A DNA stretch of 51,396 nucleotides from Micromonospora orduensis (GCF_006228125.1 NZ_VDFY01000130.1:1-51396), one strand, 5' to 3'; positions 15,993 through 25,918 are shown, counted from the stretch's first letter. Notes: generated by a model not told the origin, from the sequence alone. Program-made: numbers and translations.

Positions 15993-16313
15993 ATGAGCGC
16001 AACGGAGTTGGATCAGACCGTACGGCTGCTGGTCGGCCAGGTCGGGCACTGGGAGCAGCCACGCTGGGCGGCGACCGCGACCACCGGCAACGTGCCCCGC
16101 GCCGACCTGGTGCACCGGCTGGTGCAGGAGATCGCCAACCTGGCCGCCGACGCCGAGGGGCAGCCGCGCCGGGTGGTGCCGCGGCTCGACAACGACCTGG
16201 CCCTGCCCGACCAGCTGCGGGTGGTGACGGCCGACCTGCTGGCCGCCAGGCCTGGCGACGAGGTACTGGCGCGGGCCGCCGCCGAGGTGACGGCGACCCG
16301 CGGCGCGCTCTGA
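15993..16313 (+). CDS. Small conserved hypothetical protein
   Basis: Soluble, mostly helical protein of 106 residues with no recognised domain. It contains WEQPRWAATATTGN, a central helix VHRLVQEIANLAADAEGQ and DNDLALPDQLRVVTADLLAA. Codon usage (GC-rich third positions) matches the neighbours and the ATG follows a -10-like box, so I regard it as real. It converges on the thiolase gene with only seven bases between stop codons. Confidence 0.65.
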   Translation: MSATELDQTVRLLVGQVGHWEQPRWAATATTGNVPRADLVHRLVQEIANLAADAEGQPRRVVPRLDNDLALPDQLRVVTADLLAARPGDEVLARAAAEVTATRGAL

Positions 16314-16320
16314 GGACAGC

Positions 16321-17583
16321 TCAGCTCAGCCGCTCCAGCACCATGGCCATGCCCTGCCCGCCGCCGACGCACATGGTCTCCAGGCCGATGGTCTTGTCGT
16401 GCCACTCCAGCGCGTTCAGCAGGGTGCCGGTGATCCGGGCGCCGGTCATGCCGAACGGGTGGCCGACGGCGATCGCGCCGCCCATCACGTTCAGCTTCTC
16501 CTCCGGGATGCCCAACTGGCGGTACGAGGGGATGACCTGCGCCGCGAACGCCTCGTTGATCTCGACGAGGTCGACGTCGTCGATTGTCATGCCGGCCCGC
16601 TTCAGCGCCTGCCGGGACGCCTCGACCGGCCCGAGGCCCATGATCTCCGGCGACAGGGCGGTCACGCCTGTGGAGACGATTCGGGCCAGCGGGGTCAGAC
16701 CGAGCTCCTCGGCCCGCTGGGCGCTCATCACGACCACGGCGGCGGCGCCGTCGTTGAGCGGGCAGCAGTTGCCGGCGGTGATCCGGCCGTCCGGGCGGAA
16801 CACCGGCTTCAGGCTGGCGACGGCGTCCAGGGTGACGCCGGCGCGCGGGCCGTCGTCGGTGTTGACCACCTTGCCGTCCGGCGTGGTGACCGGGGTGATC
16901 TCCCGGGCCCAGAAGCCGTCGGCGATGGCCTTCTCGGCGAGGTTCTGACTGCGGACGCCGAACTCGTCCATGTCGGCGCGGGTCACGTCGTACACCTGGG
17001 CCAGGTTCTCCGCGGTCTGCCCCATGGTCAGGTAGATGTCCGGCAGCTCGCCGGACTCGCGCGGGTCGGTCCACACCTCGGCGCCGCCCTGCGCGCGACG
17101 CTTCGAGCGCTCGGCGGCCTCCGCGAAGCGCGGGTTCTCCCAGCCGCCTCCGACCAGGGCCTGCGCCTCCGGCGGCAGACCGTCGGAGCTGCCCCGGGCG
17201 TACCGGGAGACCATCTCCACACCGGCGGAGACGAAGACGTCGCCCTCGCCGGCGCGGATCGCGTGCAGGGCCATCCGGGTGGTCTGGAGCGAGGACGCGC
17301 AGTAGCGGGTCAGCGTGGCGCCGGGCACGGTGTCGAGCCCGAGCAGGGTGGCCACCACGCGGGCCATGTTGAAGCCCTGCTCACCGCCGGGCAGGCCACA
17401 CCCGAGGTAGATGTCGTCGATGGTGGTCGGATCGAGCTGGGGAATCTTGTCCAGTGCGGCCTGGACGATGGTCGCGGCGAGGTCGTCGGAGCGGACGTCG
17501 CGCAGGGACCCCTTGTGCGCCCGGCCGATGGGGGAGCGGGCGGTGGCGACGATGACAGCGTCGCGGGACGACTCAATCGGCAT
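16321..17583 (-). CDS. fadA: Acetyl-CoA C-acetyltransferase (thiolase, FadA type)
   Basis: Degradative thiolase of 420 residues, cleaving 3-ketoacyl-CoA in the last step of beta-oxidation. All catalytic features are present: nucleophile C95 in TRYCASSLQT, NEAFA, H375 in GHPFGMTGAR and C405 in MCVGGGQG. Gene order with the SGNH hydrolases matches M. tuberculosis fadA3-Rv1075c (from memory), which argues for the FadA3 group rather than a sterol-specific thiolase. It is transcribed alone. The upstream region carries a short motif also found upstream of the acyl-CoA dehydrogenase gene. Confidence 0.93.
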   Translation of the reverse strand: MPIESSRDAVIVATARSPIGRAHKGSLRDVRSDDLAATIVQAALDKIPQLDPTTIDDIYLGCGLPGGEQGFNMARVVATLLGLDTVPGATLTRYCASSLQTTRMALHAIRAGEGDVFVSAGVEMVSRYARGSSDGLPPEAQALVGGGWENPRFAEAAERSKRRAQGGAEVWTDPRESGELPDIYLTMGQTAENLAQVYDVTRADMDEFGVRSQNLAEKAIADGFWAREITPVTTPDGKVVNTDDGPRAGVTLDAVASLKPVFRPDGRITAGNCCPLNDGAAAVVVMSAQRAEELGLTPLARIVSTGVTALSPEIMGLGPVEASRQALKRAGMTIDDVDLVEINEAFAAQVIPSYRQLGIPEEKLNVMGGAIAVGHPFGMTGARITGTLLNALEWHDKTIGLETMCVGGGQGMAMVLERLS

Positions 17584-17598
17584 GGACCAACGTTAACC

Positions 17599-17610
17599 CG
17601 CCGGTAACAT
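17599..17610. promoter_or_regulatory. Motif CGCCGGTAACAT upstream of fadA (possible shared operator)
   Basis: This exact 12-base word lies 16 bases upstream of the thiolase start and occurs again at 45067-45078 before the acyl-CoA dehydrogenase gene. It overlaps a loose dyad (GTTA...TAAC on either strand). Low-confidence candidate site for a fatty-acid regulator. Confidence 0.25.
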
Positions 17611-17656
17611 GGCGGGAAGAAGCGAGCGCGGCGGGAAATGTCACCCCGCCCCGGGC

Positions 17657-18469
17657 CTAACGCCGGGAGGCGACCGCGGCCGCCGCCGCGACGGCGGGCA
17701 GCAGCGCGTGCGCCCACACCCGGTAGCCGTCGGCCGAGGGGTGGAAACCGTCGTGGCAGAGCGTCCCCGCGTCGGCCCGGAACACCGGCCCGGTCTCGGT
17801 GGCCAGGTCGACCACGCTCCCGCCGGCGTCCAGCACGGCCGTGGTCTGCGCGTGGGCCATCCGCCGGCCGGACCAGCCGATGATCTGACGCAGCGGTGGG
17901 GCGATGGCTCGTATCGCACCGAGATCGGGGCACGTGCCCACCACCACCTCGACCCGCGCCTCGCGCAGCCGGTGCACCGCCGACCCCAGGTACGCCGCCG
18001 CGTCGGCGGGCCGGCGCATCGCGGTGGCGTCGTTCGCGCCGATCAGGATCAACGCCACGTCGGGCCGCTCGCCGAGCAGGGCACGGGCCACCTGGGTGGC
18101 CAGGTCCGTCGAGCGGGAACCGGAGACTCCGACGCTGGACAGGTGCACCAGGCGGCCGGCCGGACCCTCGGCGAGCAGATGAGCCAACTGACCGCCGATG
18201 GTGTCCTCCAGGCGGTCCACGCCCACGCCCAGGGCCGACGAGTCGCCGAGCAGCACCAGCCGCAGCGGCGGCGCACCGGCCCGGCCGATCGTGGCGCGCA
18301 AGGCCAGCCCCAGCTCCGGCTGCGCGTACCGCCGGTGACGGGCGACGAACGCCTCACCGGCCAGGACGGCGGCACCGCCCACCGTGCCGGCGAGCAGCGA
18401 GAGTGCCGCCGCCCGCCCCACTCGGCCGGGGAGGCCGGCGGTCACGTCCCGCCCGCTGCGCTCGTTCAT
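17657..18469 (-). CDS. SGNH/GDSL hydrolase (copy 2 of a tandem pair)
   Basis: Esterase-fold protein of 270 residues with a hydrophobic N-terminal segment (about 20-40) that may be a signal anchor placing the domain outside the cytoplasm. Block I LVLLGDSSALG (S77), block III IGANDAT and block V DGFHPSADGY (D240, H243) give a complete Ser-Asp-His site. Start ATG at 18469 overlaps the stop of the other SGNH gene (ATGA). Homologous in position to M. tuberculosis Rv1075c, a reported esterase. Natural substrate unknown; cell-envelope acyl groups are possible. Confidence 0.88.
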   Translation of the reverse strand: MNERSGRDVTAGLPGRVGRAAALSLLAGTVGGAAVLAGEAFVARHRRYAQPELGLALRATIGRAGAPPLRLVLLGDSSALGVGVDRLEDTIGGQLAHLLAEGPAGRLVHLSSVGVSGSRSTDLATQVARALLGERPDVALILIGANDATAMRRPADAAAYLGSAVHRLREARVEVVVGTCPDLGAIRAIAPPLRQIIGWSGRRMAHAQTTAVLDAGGSVVDLATETGPVFRADAGTLCHDGFHPSADGYRVWAHALLPAVAAAAAVASRR

Positions 18470-19518
18470 GCCAGTCCCTCCACTGTCGAGGTGTCCGGGG
18501 CGGAGCCGCGCTGCGGCACCGCGCCGACACCGAAGAACGCCCGGCGGCGCAGCTGCGCCCACCGACCGGCCGGTCCTCGGTCGTGGCCCCGGACCTGGGT
18601 GCCGCTGACCTCGGTGCCGGCGTGCCGGGCCGCCTCCTGCGCGGCCTCAGGCAGCGACCGTACGCCCTCGCCGCGCGCCTGTGTAGCCCGTCGTTCCTGC
18701 CCCGCGCCGAGTGCCGAGAGCATCGTCGGTAGGAGGGCGGCGGCGGCCATCGCGTACCCCTCGGCGGAGGGATGGAACCGGTCCCAGGCGAACATCCGGG
18801 CCGGCTCGGCGGCGAACCGGGGGCCGAGCAGGTCACCGAGGGAGACCGTCCAGCCGCCCGCCTCGACCACCGCCACCGTCTGGGCGGCGGCGAGCTGTCG
18901 GCTCCAGCGGCGCGCCAGCCAGCGCAGCGGTGGTTGGATCGGCCGGATCGCGCCCAGGTCGGGGCAGGTGCCGACGACCACCTCGCACCCCGCCTCCCGC
19001 AGGGTGCGCACCGCCTCGACCAGGTAACGCACGGCAAGACCGCGCGGCGTGCGGTTGGTGATGTCGTTGCCGCCGATGAGGATCACCGCGATGTCCGGGT
19101 GGTGCTCCAACGCCGCCTCCACCTGGTGCCGCAGCGCCGACGAGATGGCACCGACCACCGCGAAGCGGTGCAGTTGCACCGGTCGGTGCAGCCGACGCGA
19201 CAGACCGGTGGCGAGCAGCGCGCCCGGCGTCTCCCGGCGGCGGTGCACCCCGTAGCCGGCCGCCGACGAGTCGCCGAGCACGACCATGGTGAGCGCGGGG
19301 CCGGGGAACTTCGCGCCGTACACCCCGTCGCAGCGCGGCGGCGGCGCCTCGGCCATCGGGATGGTGCGCCGGGCCTGCCGGGCCTGGCCGAGCAGCACCC
19401 CGCCGGTGGCCACAGCGGCCGCCGCGGTGGCGCCCGTCCAGATGGCCGCCAGGCGGGCGACCCGCCGGGCTTGTCGCCAGCGCGGACCAACGGGTACGAC
19501 GAAACCAGCCACCCCCAT
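18466..19518 (-). CDS. SGNH/GDSL hydrolase (copy 1 of a tandem pair)
   Basis: First gene of the pair, 350 residues. A basic N-terminus and hydrophobic segment (about 23-44) form a signal anchor; then block I VVLGDSSAAGYG (S84), block III IGGNDITN, TCPDLGAI shared with the partner, and block V DRFHPSAEGY (D246, H249). It carries an extra C-terminal tail of about 80 polar residues absent from the partner. ATG start follows a GATAAT box by eight bases, with no SD, so the mRNA is probably leaderless. It overlaps the next gene by four bases. Confidence 0.87.
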   Translation of the reverse strand: MGVAGFVVPVGPRWRQARRVARLAAIWTGATAAAAVATGGVLLGQARQARRTIPMAEAPPPRCDGVYGAKFPGPALTMVVLGDSSAAGYGVHRRRETPGALLATGLSRRLHRPVQLHRFAVVGAISSALRHQVEAALEHHPDIAVILIGGNDITNRTPRGLAVRYLVEAVRTLREAGCEVVVGTCPDLGAIRPIQPPLRWLARRWSRQLAAAQTVAVVEAGGWTVSLGDLLGPRFAAEPARMFAWDRFHPSAEGYAMAAAALLPTMLSALGAGQERRATQARGEGVRSLPEAAQEAARHAGTEVSGTQVRGHDRGPAGRWAQLRRRAFFGVGAVPQRGSAPDTSTVEGLA

Positions 19519-19526
19519 ACAGCGAC

Positions 19527-19532
19527 ATTATC
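19527..19532 (-). promoter_or_regulatory. Candidate -10 box of the SGNH operon
   Basis: GATAAT on the minus strand, eight bases from the ATG, in an otherwise very GC-rich stretch. No clear -35. Confidence 0.4.
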
Positions 19533-19668
19533 GCGCCGGCCCGACACGCCGCTGTCGTCGTGACGGCACCCGGGTGCCTGGAAAGCGACGCGACGGGGTA
19601 CCAGTACGGGGGAGGCCGGCCGACTTGCGCCGACCCGCCACGCTGATCCGGCGGAGAGGAGCGCGACG

Positions 19669-20025
19669 ATGGGGAAGACACTCAAGCGCAGCGCGGCGTT
19701 CACGGCACTGGCCCGGGCACTGGCTGCCGGGGCGCGCGGTGGCCCGTCACTGGGCACCCGGTTGGCGGCGCTGCCCCGGATGATCAGGGCCACCACCAGG
19801 GGCGAGTACGACGGCGGCCTCCGGTTGGCCCTGATGACGGCGGCGACGGCGTACATCGTCTCGCCGATCGACCTGCTGCCGGAGATCCCGCTGGCGATCT
19901 TCGGGTTGGCCGACGACGCCGTCATGATCACCTGGTTGGCCGGCAGCGTGCTCGCCGAGACCGACCGTTTCCTGGAGTGGGAGGCCCGACGCAGCTCGGT
20001 CATCCCCGGGGGCCTGGTGCCCTGA
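19669..20025 (+). CDS. YkvA family (DUF1232) protein
   Basis: Small membrane-associated protein of 118 residues. The DUF1232 signature is GLRLALMTAATAYIVSPIDLLPE-IPLAIFGLADDAVM (about 49-88), with the typical SPIDLLPE motif. Function unknown; homologues occur in many bacteria and plant organelles. ATG with GGAGAGGAG eight bases upstream. It precedes cbs by 72 bases on the same strand. Confidence 0.85.
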   Translation: MGKTLKRSAAFTALARALAAGARGGPSLGTRLAALPRMIRATTRGEYDGGLRLALMTAATAYIVSPIDLLPEIPLAIFGLADDAVMITWLAGSVLAETDRFLEWEARRSSVIPGGLVP

Positions 20026-20097
20026 CGGCACGTACGCTGGGCGGCGAGGAAACGTCTGCCGGGCCGCCGTCGCCGGCGCCGCAACGAAGGGCACACC

Positions 20098-21468
<1,371 letters not shown>

Positions 21469-21473
21469 GTTCC

Positions 21474-21509
21474 CACCTGGTGCCCCGCCTGCGGGCGGGG
21501 CACCAGGTG
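21474..21509 (+). terminator. Strong terminator of cbs
   Basis: Sixteen-base perfect inverted repeat, CACCTGGTGCCCCGCC (21474-21489) and its complement (21494-21509), loop TGCG, five bases after the cbs stop. No T tract. Confidence 0.85.
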
Positions 21510-21517
21510 ACCCTGTC

Positions 21518-21668
21518 GCGCCCTTTGCTCTGCTTACGCATATGCACCACCCACCGAACCACCGAACCCCCGTCGCCGATCCGCCGCCACCACTCACGGC
21601 CGCCGCCGCCGCCACCACTCACGGTCGCCACCGCCGCTGGTGCGTATCGGTAAGCAGAGCAAAGGCGC
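21518..21668. repeat. Long palindromic intergenic element
   Basis: Arms 21518-21549 and 21638-21668 are near-complementary: GCGCC, one bulged base, TTTGCTCTGCTTAC (21524-21537 against 21650-21663, perfect 14 bases), a short mismatch, then GCACCA/TGGTGC. The 88-base loop holds a direct repeat, CGCCGCCACCACTCACGG at 21582-21599 and 21607-21624. The core CCTTTGCTCTGC recurs at 51346-51357. No coding potential of note. Confidence 0.7.
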
Positions 21669-21722
21669 ACGGGCGAGGACTGCACGGCGCGCGGGCGCGC
21701 TCGGCGGGCGGGCGAGGGCTGC

Positions 21723-22232
21723 TCAGAGGGGGCGGGCGTAGCGCAGTTGGGGCGTGAGGGCGGTGCCGATGTGCTCGTCACGCTCCGCTCCGGTCGGGGT
21801 CCAGCCGCCGCGCTCGTAGAAGGAACGGGCGTGGGCGTTCTCCCGCAGCACCCAGAGCACGGCACGCCGCCAGCCCTGCGCCCGCATGGCGTCAAGCGCG
21901 TCCACCATCAGGGTGCGGCCGACGCCCCGGCCCTGCTCGGTCGGGTCGAGGTGGATCGCGTTGAGTAGCCCGGTGGCCGGGTCGTCCTCGTCGTCCGGGC
22001 CCAGGTGGCTGAACCCGACCAACCTCCCGGCCCGTTCGGCCACGGTCATCCGGTGGGTGTCCCGCTCCCACTGCCACCGCTCGACCCAGTACCGCCCCAT
22101 CGCCTCCGGCGTCGGGTCGGCAAGCGCCGCGGCCGGCAGGAACGAGGAGTACGCGGCGACCCGGGAACGCTGGTGCAGGGCACCCACCCCCATCAGGTCG
22201 TCACCGGTGGCGGGACGGAGCGTGACGGTCAC
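21723..22232 (-). CDS. GNAT family N-acetyltransferase
   Basis: Acetyltransferase of 169 residues with unknown substrate. GNAT motif A is [21 protein letters not shown] (acetyl-CoA loop Q-x-x-G-x-G), and motif B is [21 protein letters not shown]. The GTG start overlaps the rnz stop by four bases, so it is translated from the rnz transcript. No functional link to tRNA processing is evident beyond this coupling. Confidence 0.87.
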   Translation of the reverse strand: MTVTLRPATGDDLMGVGALHQRSRVAAYSSFLPAAALADPTPEAMGRYWVERWQWERDTHRMTVAERAGRLVGFSHLGPDDEDDPATGLLNAIHLDPTEQGRGVGRTLMVDALDAMRAQGWRRAVLWVLRENAHARSFYERGGWTPTGAERDEHIGTALTPQLRYARPL

Positions 22233-23158
22233 CCGGCCGAGGGTACCCGGCGCGGCGGCACCTGCACCGTCGTCAGGTCCTCGGCGATGATCAGCTCACC
22301 GTCGAAGTGGACCCGCGCCTCGTCGTGGAACCGGCGCGGGTCGGGGTACCGCTGGGAGAAGTGGGTGAGCACCAGCCGGCGTACCCCGGACTCGGTCGCC
22401 ACCCGGGCGGCCTGCGCCGCGGTCAGGTGCCCGACCTCGGCGGCCAACGCGGCCTCCGACTCCAGGAACGTCGACTCGATGACCAGCAGGTCCGCGTGCT
22501 CGGCGAGGGCGTACACCCCGTCGCAGAGGGCGGTGTCCATCACGAAGGCGAACCGCTGCCCCGGCCGGGGCACGCTCACCTCGTCCCGGGTCACGCGGCG
22601 CCCGTCGAGGTCGAGGTGCCCGACGCGGATCAGCTCGCCGACGGCCGGCCCGGCGATGCCGTACGCGGCCAGCTTCTCCGGCAGCATCCGGTGCCCGTCC
22701 GGCTCGATCAGCCGGTAACCGTACGTCTCGATGGGGTGCCGGAGCCGGCGTGCCTCCATAAAACCGCAGCTCAGCGCGACCCGCTGCCCGTCGGCCTCGA
22801 TCGGGGTGACCGCCAGCTCGGCGGTCTCGTAGAAGGAGGTGGCGTGCCGCAGGCGGGCGAAGTACTCGGTGCCACCGGCCGGGAAGTGCACGGCCACCGG
22901 GTGCGCCACCCGGTCCAGGGAGAGCCGCTGGATGGTGCCCGGCAGCCCCAGGCAGTGGTCGCCGTGGAAGTGCGTGACACAGATCCGGGTCAGGTCGGTG
23001 GCGGTGACCGTGGTGTGCAGGAGCTGCCGCTGGCTGCCCTCGCCCGGGTCGAAGAGGATCACCTCGTCGTCCCAGCGCAGCACGTACCCGTTGTGGTTGC
23101 GCAGCCGCGTCGGCGCCTGGCTGGCCGTCCCCAGCACCACCAACTCGCGCATCGACAT
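22229..23158 (-). CDS. rnz: Ribonuclease Z (tRNA 3'-endonuclease)
   Basis: Metallo-beta-lactamase-fold nuclease that cuts precursor tRNAs 3' of the discriminator base. The zinc motif HFHGDH (63-68) with D67/H68 is intact; further ligands lie in FVMDTALC and [11 protein letters not shown]-terminal [16 protein letters not shown] is diagnostic of RNase Z. 309 residues, normal for the short form. I take ATG 23158 because GGAAGAGG lies seven bases upstream; an ATG two codons later is an alternative. The 252 bases upstream contain an elaborate leader (see separate entries). The downstream GNAT gene overlaps. Confidence 0.93.
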   Translation of the reverse strand: MSMRELVVLGTASQAPTRLRNHNGYVLRWDDEVILFDPGEGSQRQLLHTTVTATDLTRICVTHFHGDHCLGLPGTIQRLSLDRVAHPVAVHFPAGGTEYFARLRHATSFYETAELAVTPIEADGQRVALSCGFMEARRLRHPIETYGYRLIEPDGHRMLPEKLAAYGIAGPAVGELIRVGHLDLDGRRVTRDEVSVPRPGQRFAFVMDTALCDGVYALAEHADLLVIESTFLESEAALAAEVGHLTAAQAARVATESGVRRLVLTHFSQRYPDPRRFHDEARVHFDGELIIAEDLTTVQVPPRRVPSAG

Positions 23159-23183
23159 CGACGGGCCTCTTCCGGATATGAAG

Positions 23184-23248
23184 CGACCCCCGGGGCGCTC
23201 CGCGCTGTCGCGCGGGCCGGCTGGACTGGGCCGGCGCCCCGGGGGTCG
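23184..23248 (-). terminator. Branched hairpin (three-way junction) upstream of rnz
   Basis: A 15-base perfect outer stem (23184-23198 with 23234-23248) encloses two hairpins: CCGCGC/GCGCGG with four-base loop (23200-23215) and CCGGC/GCCGG with eight-base loop (23217-23234). It could act as terminator/attenuator or a protein-binding element. Confidence 0.55.
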
Positions 23249-23346
23249 GGTGGCTGCCTGGAATTCGCCGCACCGCTGCCACACGGTCTCGACGATGGTG
23301 CTGGTTGCCCGCCTGTCGGCGGACCGTTCACTGTCGAGGACAGCGG

Positions 23347-23385
23347 CTAGCGGACAGCCACCTCACGAGTCCGATTGCTATACAA
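23347..23385 (-). CDS. Possible 12-residue leader peptide
   Basis: TTG-initiated ORF encoding (M)[11 protein letters not shown], ending at TAG. Its only support is the exceptional SD tract ending ten bases before the start codon (from GGAGG). Too short for coding statistics. Could instead be non-coding. Confidence 0.3.
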   Translation of the reverse strand: MYSNRTREVAVR

Positions 23386-23389
23386 GTCT

Positions 23390-23404
23390 GGACCACCTCC
23401 TTTC
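23390..23404 (-). promoter_or_regulatory. Extended Shine-Dalgarno tract
   Basis: GAAAGGAGGTGGTCC on the minus strand can pair along all 15 bases with the 16S rRNA 3' end (GGAUCACCUCCUUUC), with a single G-U pair. Usual SD sites in this window pair over four to seven bases. Confidence 0.6.
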
Positions 23405-23416
23405 ACGTGTACCGCC

Positions 23417-23446
23417 ACGCTATCGAGTCTTCGTCGGGCTCGGCAA
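23417..23446 (-). promoter_or_regulatory. Promoter of the rnz leader
   Basis: On the minus strand TTGCCG (plus 23441-23446) and TAGCGT (plus 23417-23422) are 18 bases apart. Transcription would start near 23410, just before the extended SD tract. Confidence 0.45.
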
Positions 23447-23472
23447 CGGATTTCGATCACAGGGCCGGACGG

Positions 23473-23507
23473 GAATGCCCGGCCACCTTCTCGGTGGCCG
23501 GGCATTC
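23473..23507 (-). terminator. Terminator of msrA
   Basis: Fifteen-base perfect stem GAATGCCCGGCCACC / GGTGGCCGGGCATTC with loop TTCTC, starting 24 bases after the msrA stop. It isolates msrA from the rnz leader. Confidence 0.85.
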
Positions 23508-23530
23508 GAGGTCGTGCGGGAGTACGGCGG

Positions 23531-24193
<663 letters not shown>

Positions 24194-24267
24194 GGTGGGA
24201 CTCCTCTCGTACCTCTCCCAGCGTGTAACACCGGTGGGTTCTGCTTCCTTACCCGCGTCAGTGTGAC

Positions 24268-24690
24268 TCAGGCCCCTGGCGGGAGGGCGGCGGCGACCCG
24301 GTCGGCGTGGGCCAGGGCCTCGGCGTCGTCGTCGTAGCGGGTCCGCGGCCAGAAGAAGCCGCGCAGCCCGTCGCCCCTGGTCCGCGGCACCACGTGGGTG
24401 TGCAGGTGCGGCACCGACTGGGACACCTTGTTGTTGATCGCCACGAACGTCCCACCGGCGCCCAGACCGGTCTCGACGGCCACGGCCAGCCGCCGGACCA
24501 GCGCGAAGTAGCCGGGCAGCAGCTCGGCCGGCAGCTCGGCCAGGGTCACCAGATGCATCCGTGGCACCACCAGCACGTGCCCCTTGAACACCGGCCGCGT
24601 GTCCAGGAAGGCCACCCCGTCCGGCTCGTCGGCGACCCGGAACGCCGGCACCGCACCCGCCACGATTTCGCAGAAGACGCACCCGCTCAT
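24268..24690 (-). CDS. HIT family protein (histidine triad)
   Basis: Nucleotide hydrolase/transferase of the Hint branch, 140 residues. The triad is H95-L-H97-T-H99 in [19 protein letters not shown] at the N-terminus gives a CxxC (C4, C7) zinc site with [10 protein letters not shown]. Likely cleaves adenosine 5'-phosphoramidates. ATG is preceded by TAGCCT six bases away and no SD, so it appears leaderless. Divergent from metB with 67 bases between starts. Confidence 0.9.
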   Translation of the reverse strand: MSGCVFCEIVAGAVPAFRVADEPDGVAFLDTRPVFKGHVLVVPRMHLVTLAELPAELLPGYFALVRRLAVAVETGLGAGGTFVAINNKVSQSVPHLHTHVVPRTRGDGLRGFFWPRTRYDDDAEALAHADRVAAALPPGA

Positions 24691-24696
24691 CGGCCC

Positions 24697-24750
24697 AGGC
24701 TATGCCGACCACCCGGCTCCGCCACGCCCCGCCGGCCGGGGCACTACCCT
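24697..24750. promoter_or_regulatory. Divergent promoter region of HIT and metB genes
   Basis: TAGCCT on the minus strand (24697-24702) lies six bases before the HIT ATG; TACCCT on the plus strand (24745-24750) lies seven bases before the metB ATG. Both fit TAnnnT -10 boxes of leaderless transcripts. Between them the DNA is GC-rich with no clear -35. Confidence 0.4.
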
Positions 24751-24757
24751 CACCAGA

Positions 24758-25900
24758 ATGAGTCACGGCTTCGAGACGCTCGCCATCCACGCCGGTCAGG
24801 ACCCTGAGGCCCGCACCGGCGCGGTGATTCCACCGATCTATCAGACCAGCACGTACGCCCAGGACGCCGTCGGCGCGCCCCGGCTCGGCTACGAGTACAG
24901 CCGCTCCGGCAACCCGACCCGCGACGCCCTGCAGGAGTGCCTCGCGGCGCTGGAGGGCGGGCCGGTCGGCCTCGCCTTCGCCAGCGGCCTGGCCGCCGAG
25001 GACACCCTGCTGCGGGCCGTCTGCCAACCCGGCGACCACGTGATCATCCCGGACGACGCGTACGGCGGCACCTACCGGCTCTTCGCACGGGTCGCCCAGC
25101 GCTGGGGCCTGGAGTTCACCCCGGCCAAGGTCTCCGACCCGGCCGCGATCCGGGCCGCGGTGCAGCCCGGCCGTACGAAGATCGTCTGGGTGGAGACGCC
25201 CACCAACCCGCTGCTCGGCATCGCCGACATCGCCGCCCTGGCCGGTGTCGCGCACGACTCGGGCGCGCTGCTGGTCGTCGACAACACCTTCGCCTCGCCG
25301 TACCTCCAGCAGCCGATCGCGTTCGGCGCCGACGTCGTGGTGCACTCCACCACGAAGTACATCGGCGGGCACTCCGACGTGGTGGGCGGCGCGCTCGTCG
25401 TCGCCGACGCCGCGCTCGGCGAGGAGCTGCGCTACCACCAGAACGCGATGGGCGCGATCAACGGCCCGTTCGACGCCTGGCTCACCCTGCGCGGCATCAA
25501 GACCCTCGGGGTACGGATGGACCGGCACTGCGACAACGCCGAGCGCCTCGCCGCGTACCTCGACGGGCACGCCAAGGTGTCCCAGGTGATCTATCCCGGG
25601 CTGCCCTCGCACCCTGGCCACGAGGTTGCCGCGAAGCAGATGCGCCGCTTCGGCGGCATGATCTCGTTCCGCGCCTCAGGCGGCGAGGACCACGCCGTGG
25701 AGATCTGCAACCGCACGAAGCTCTTCGTGCTCGCCGAGTCGCTCGGCGGCGTGGAATCCCTGATCGAGCACCCGGGCCGGATGACACACGCAAGTGCTGC
25801 CGGCTCGCCGCTTGAAGTTCCCGGCGATCTCGTGCGACTGTCTGTCGGCATCGAGACGGTCGACGACCTGCTCGCCGATCTGGAGCAGGCACTGGGCTGA
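24758..25900 (+). CDS. metB: Cystathionine gamma-synthase (Cys/Met PLP family)
   Basis: PLP enzyme of 380 residues. Schiff-base lysine K200 in [15 protein letters not shown]-contact [40 protein letters not shown] and the C-terminal [12 protein letters not shown] are all typical. Family members make cystathionine from O-acyl-homoserine or split it (gamma-lyase), and actinobacterial MetB can do both. Its partner cbs is 3.3 kb upstream. No hairpin separates it from the following amidase, 18 bases on, suggesting an operon. Confidence 0.92.
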   Translation: MSHGFETLAIHAGQDPEARTGAVIPPIYQTSTYAQDAVGAPRLGYEYSRSGNPTRDALQECLAALEGGPVGLAFASGLAAEDTLLRAVCQPGDHVIIPDDAYGGTYRLFARVAQRWGLEFTPAKVSDPAAIRAAVQPGRTKIVWVETPTNPLLGIADIAALAGVAHDSGALLVVDNTFASPYLQQPIAFGADVVVHSTTKYIGGHSDVVGGALVVADAALGEELRYHQNAMGAINGPFDAWLTLRGIKTLGVRMDRHCDNAERLAAYLDGHAKVSQVIYPGLPSHPGHEVAAKQMRRFGGMISFRASGGEDHAVEICNRTKLFVLAESLGGVESLIEHPGRMTHASAAGSPLEVPGDLVRLSVGIETVDDLLADLEQALG

Positions 25901-25918
25901 CCGCTGGGGAGGATGGCC

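Larger units (their letters stand above)
23159..23410 (-). ncRNA. Putative structured leader RNA of rnz
   Basis: From the predicted start near 23410 the transcript would hold: an SD-like tract complementary to the 16S tail, a 12-codon ORF, hairpin CTGTC/GACAG (23331-23343), hairpin CCGCC/GGCGG with loop GACA (23309-23322), a poorly structured stretch, and a branched terminator-like structure (23184-23248) ending 26 bases before rnz. The arrangement resembles an attenuator, or a small RNA ending at the terminator. I cannot name a known RNA family. The region has no gene-length ORF that fits. Confidence 0.45.

Noticed and set aside
21542..21757. Small ORF across the palindromic element
   Set aside because: Low-complexity Pro/His/Ala translation, no SD, frame interrupted by the repeat structure; unlikely to be a gene.
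23390..23404. Plus-strand sequence nearly identical to the 3' end of 16S rRNA, possible rRNA remnant
   Set aside because: Similarity is limited to the anti-SD tail with no flanking rRNA sequence; it is better explained as an SD on the opposite strand.
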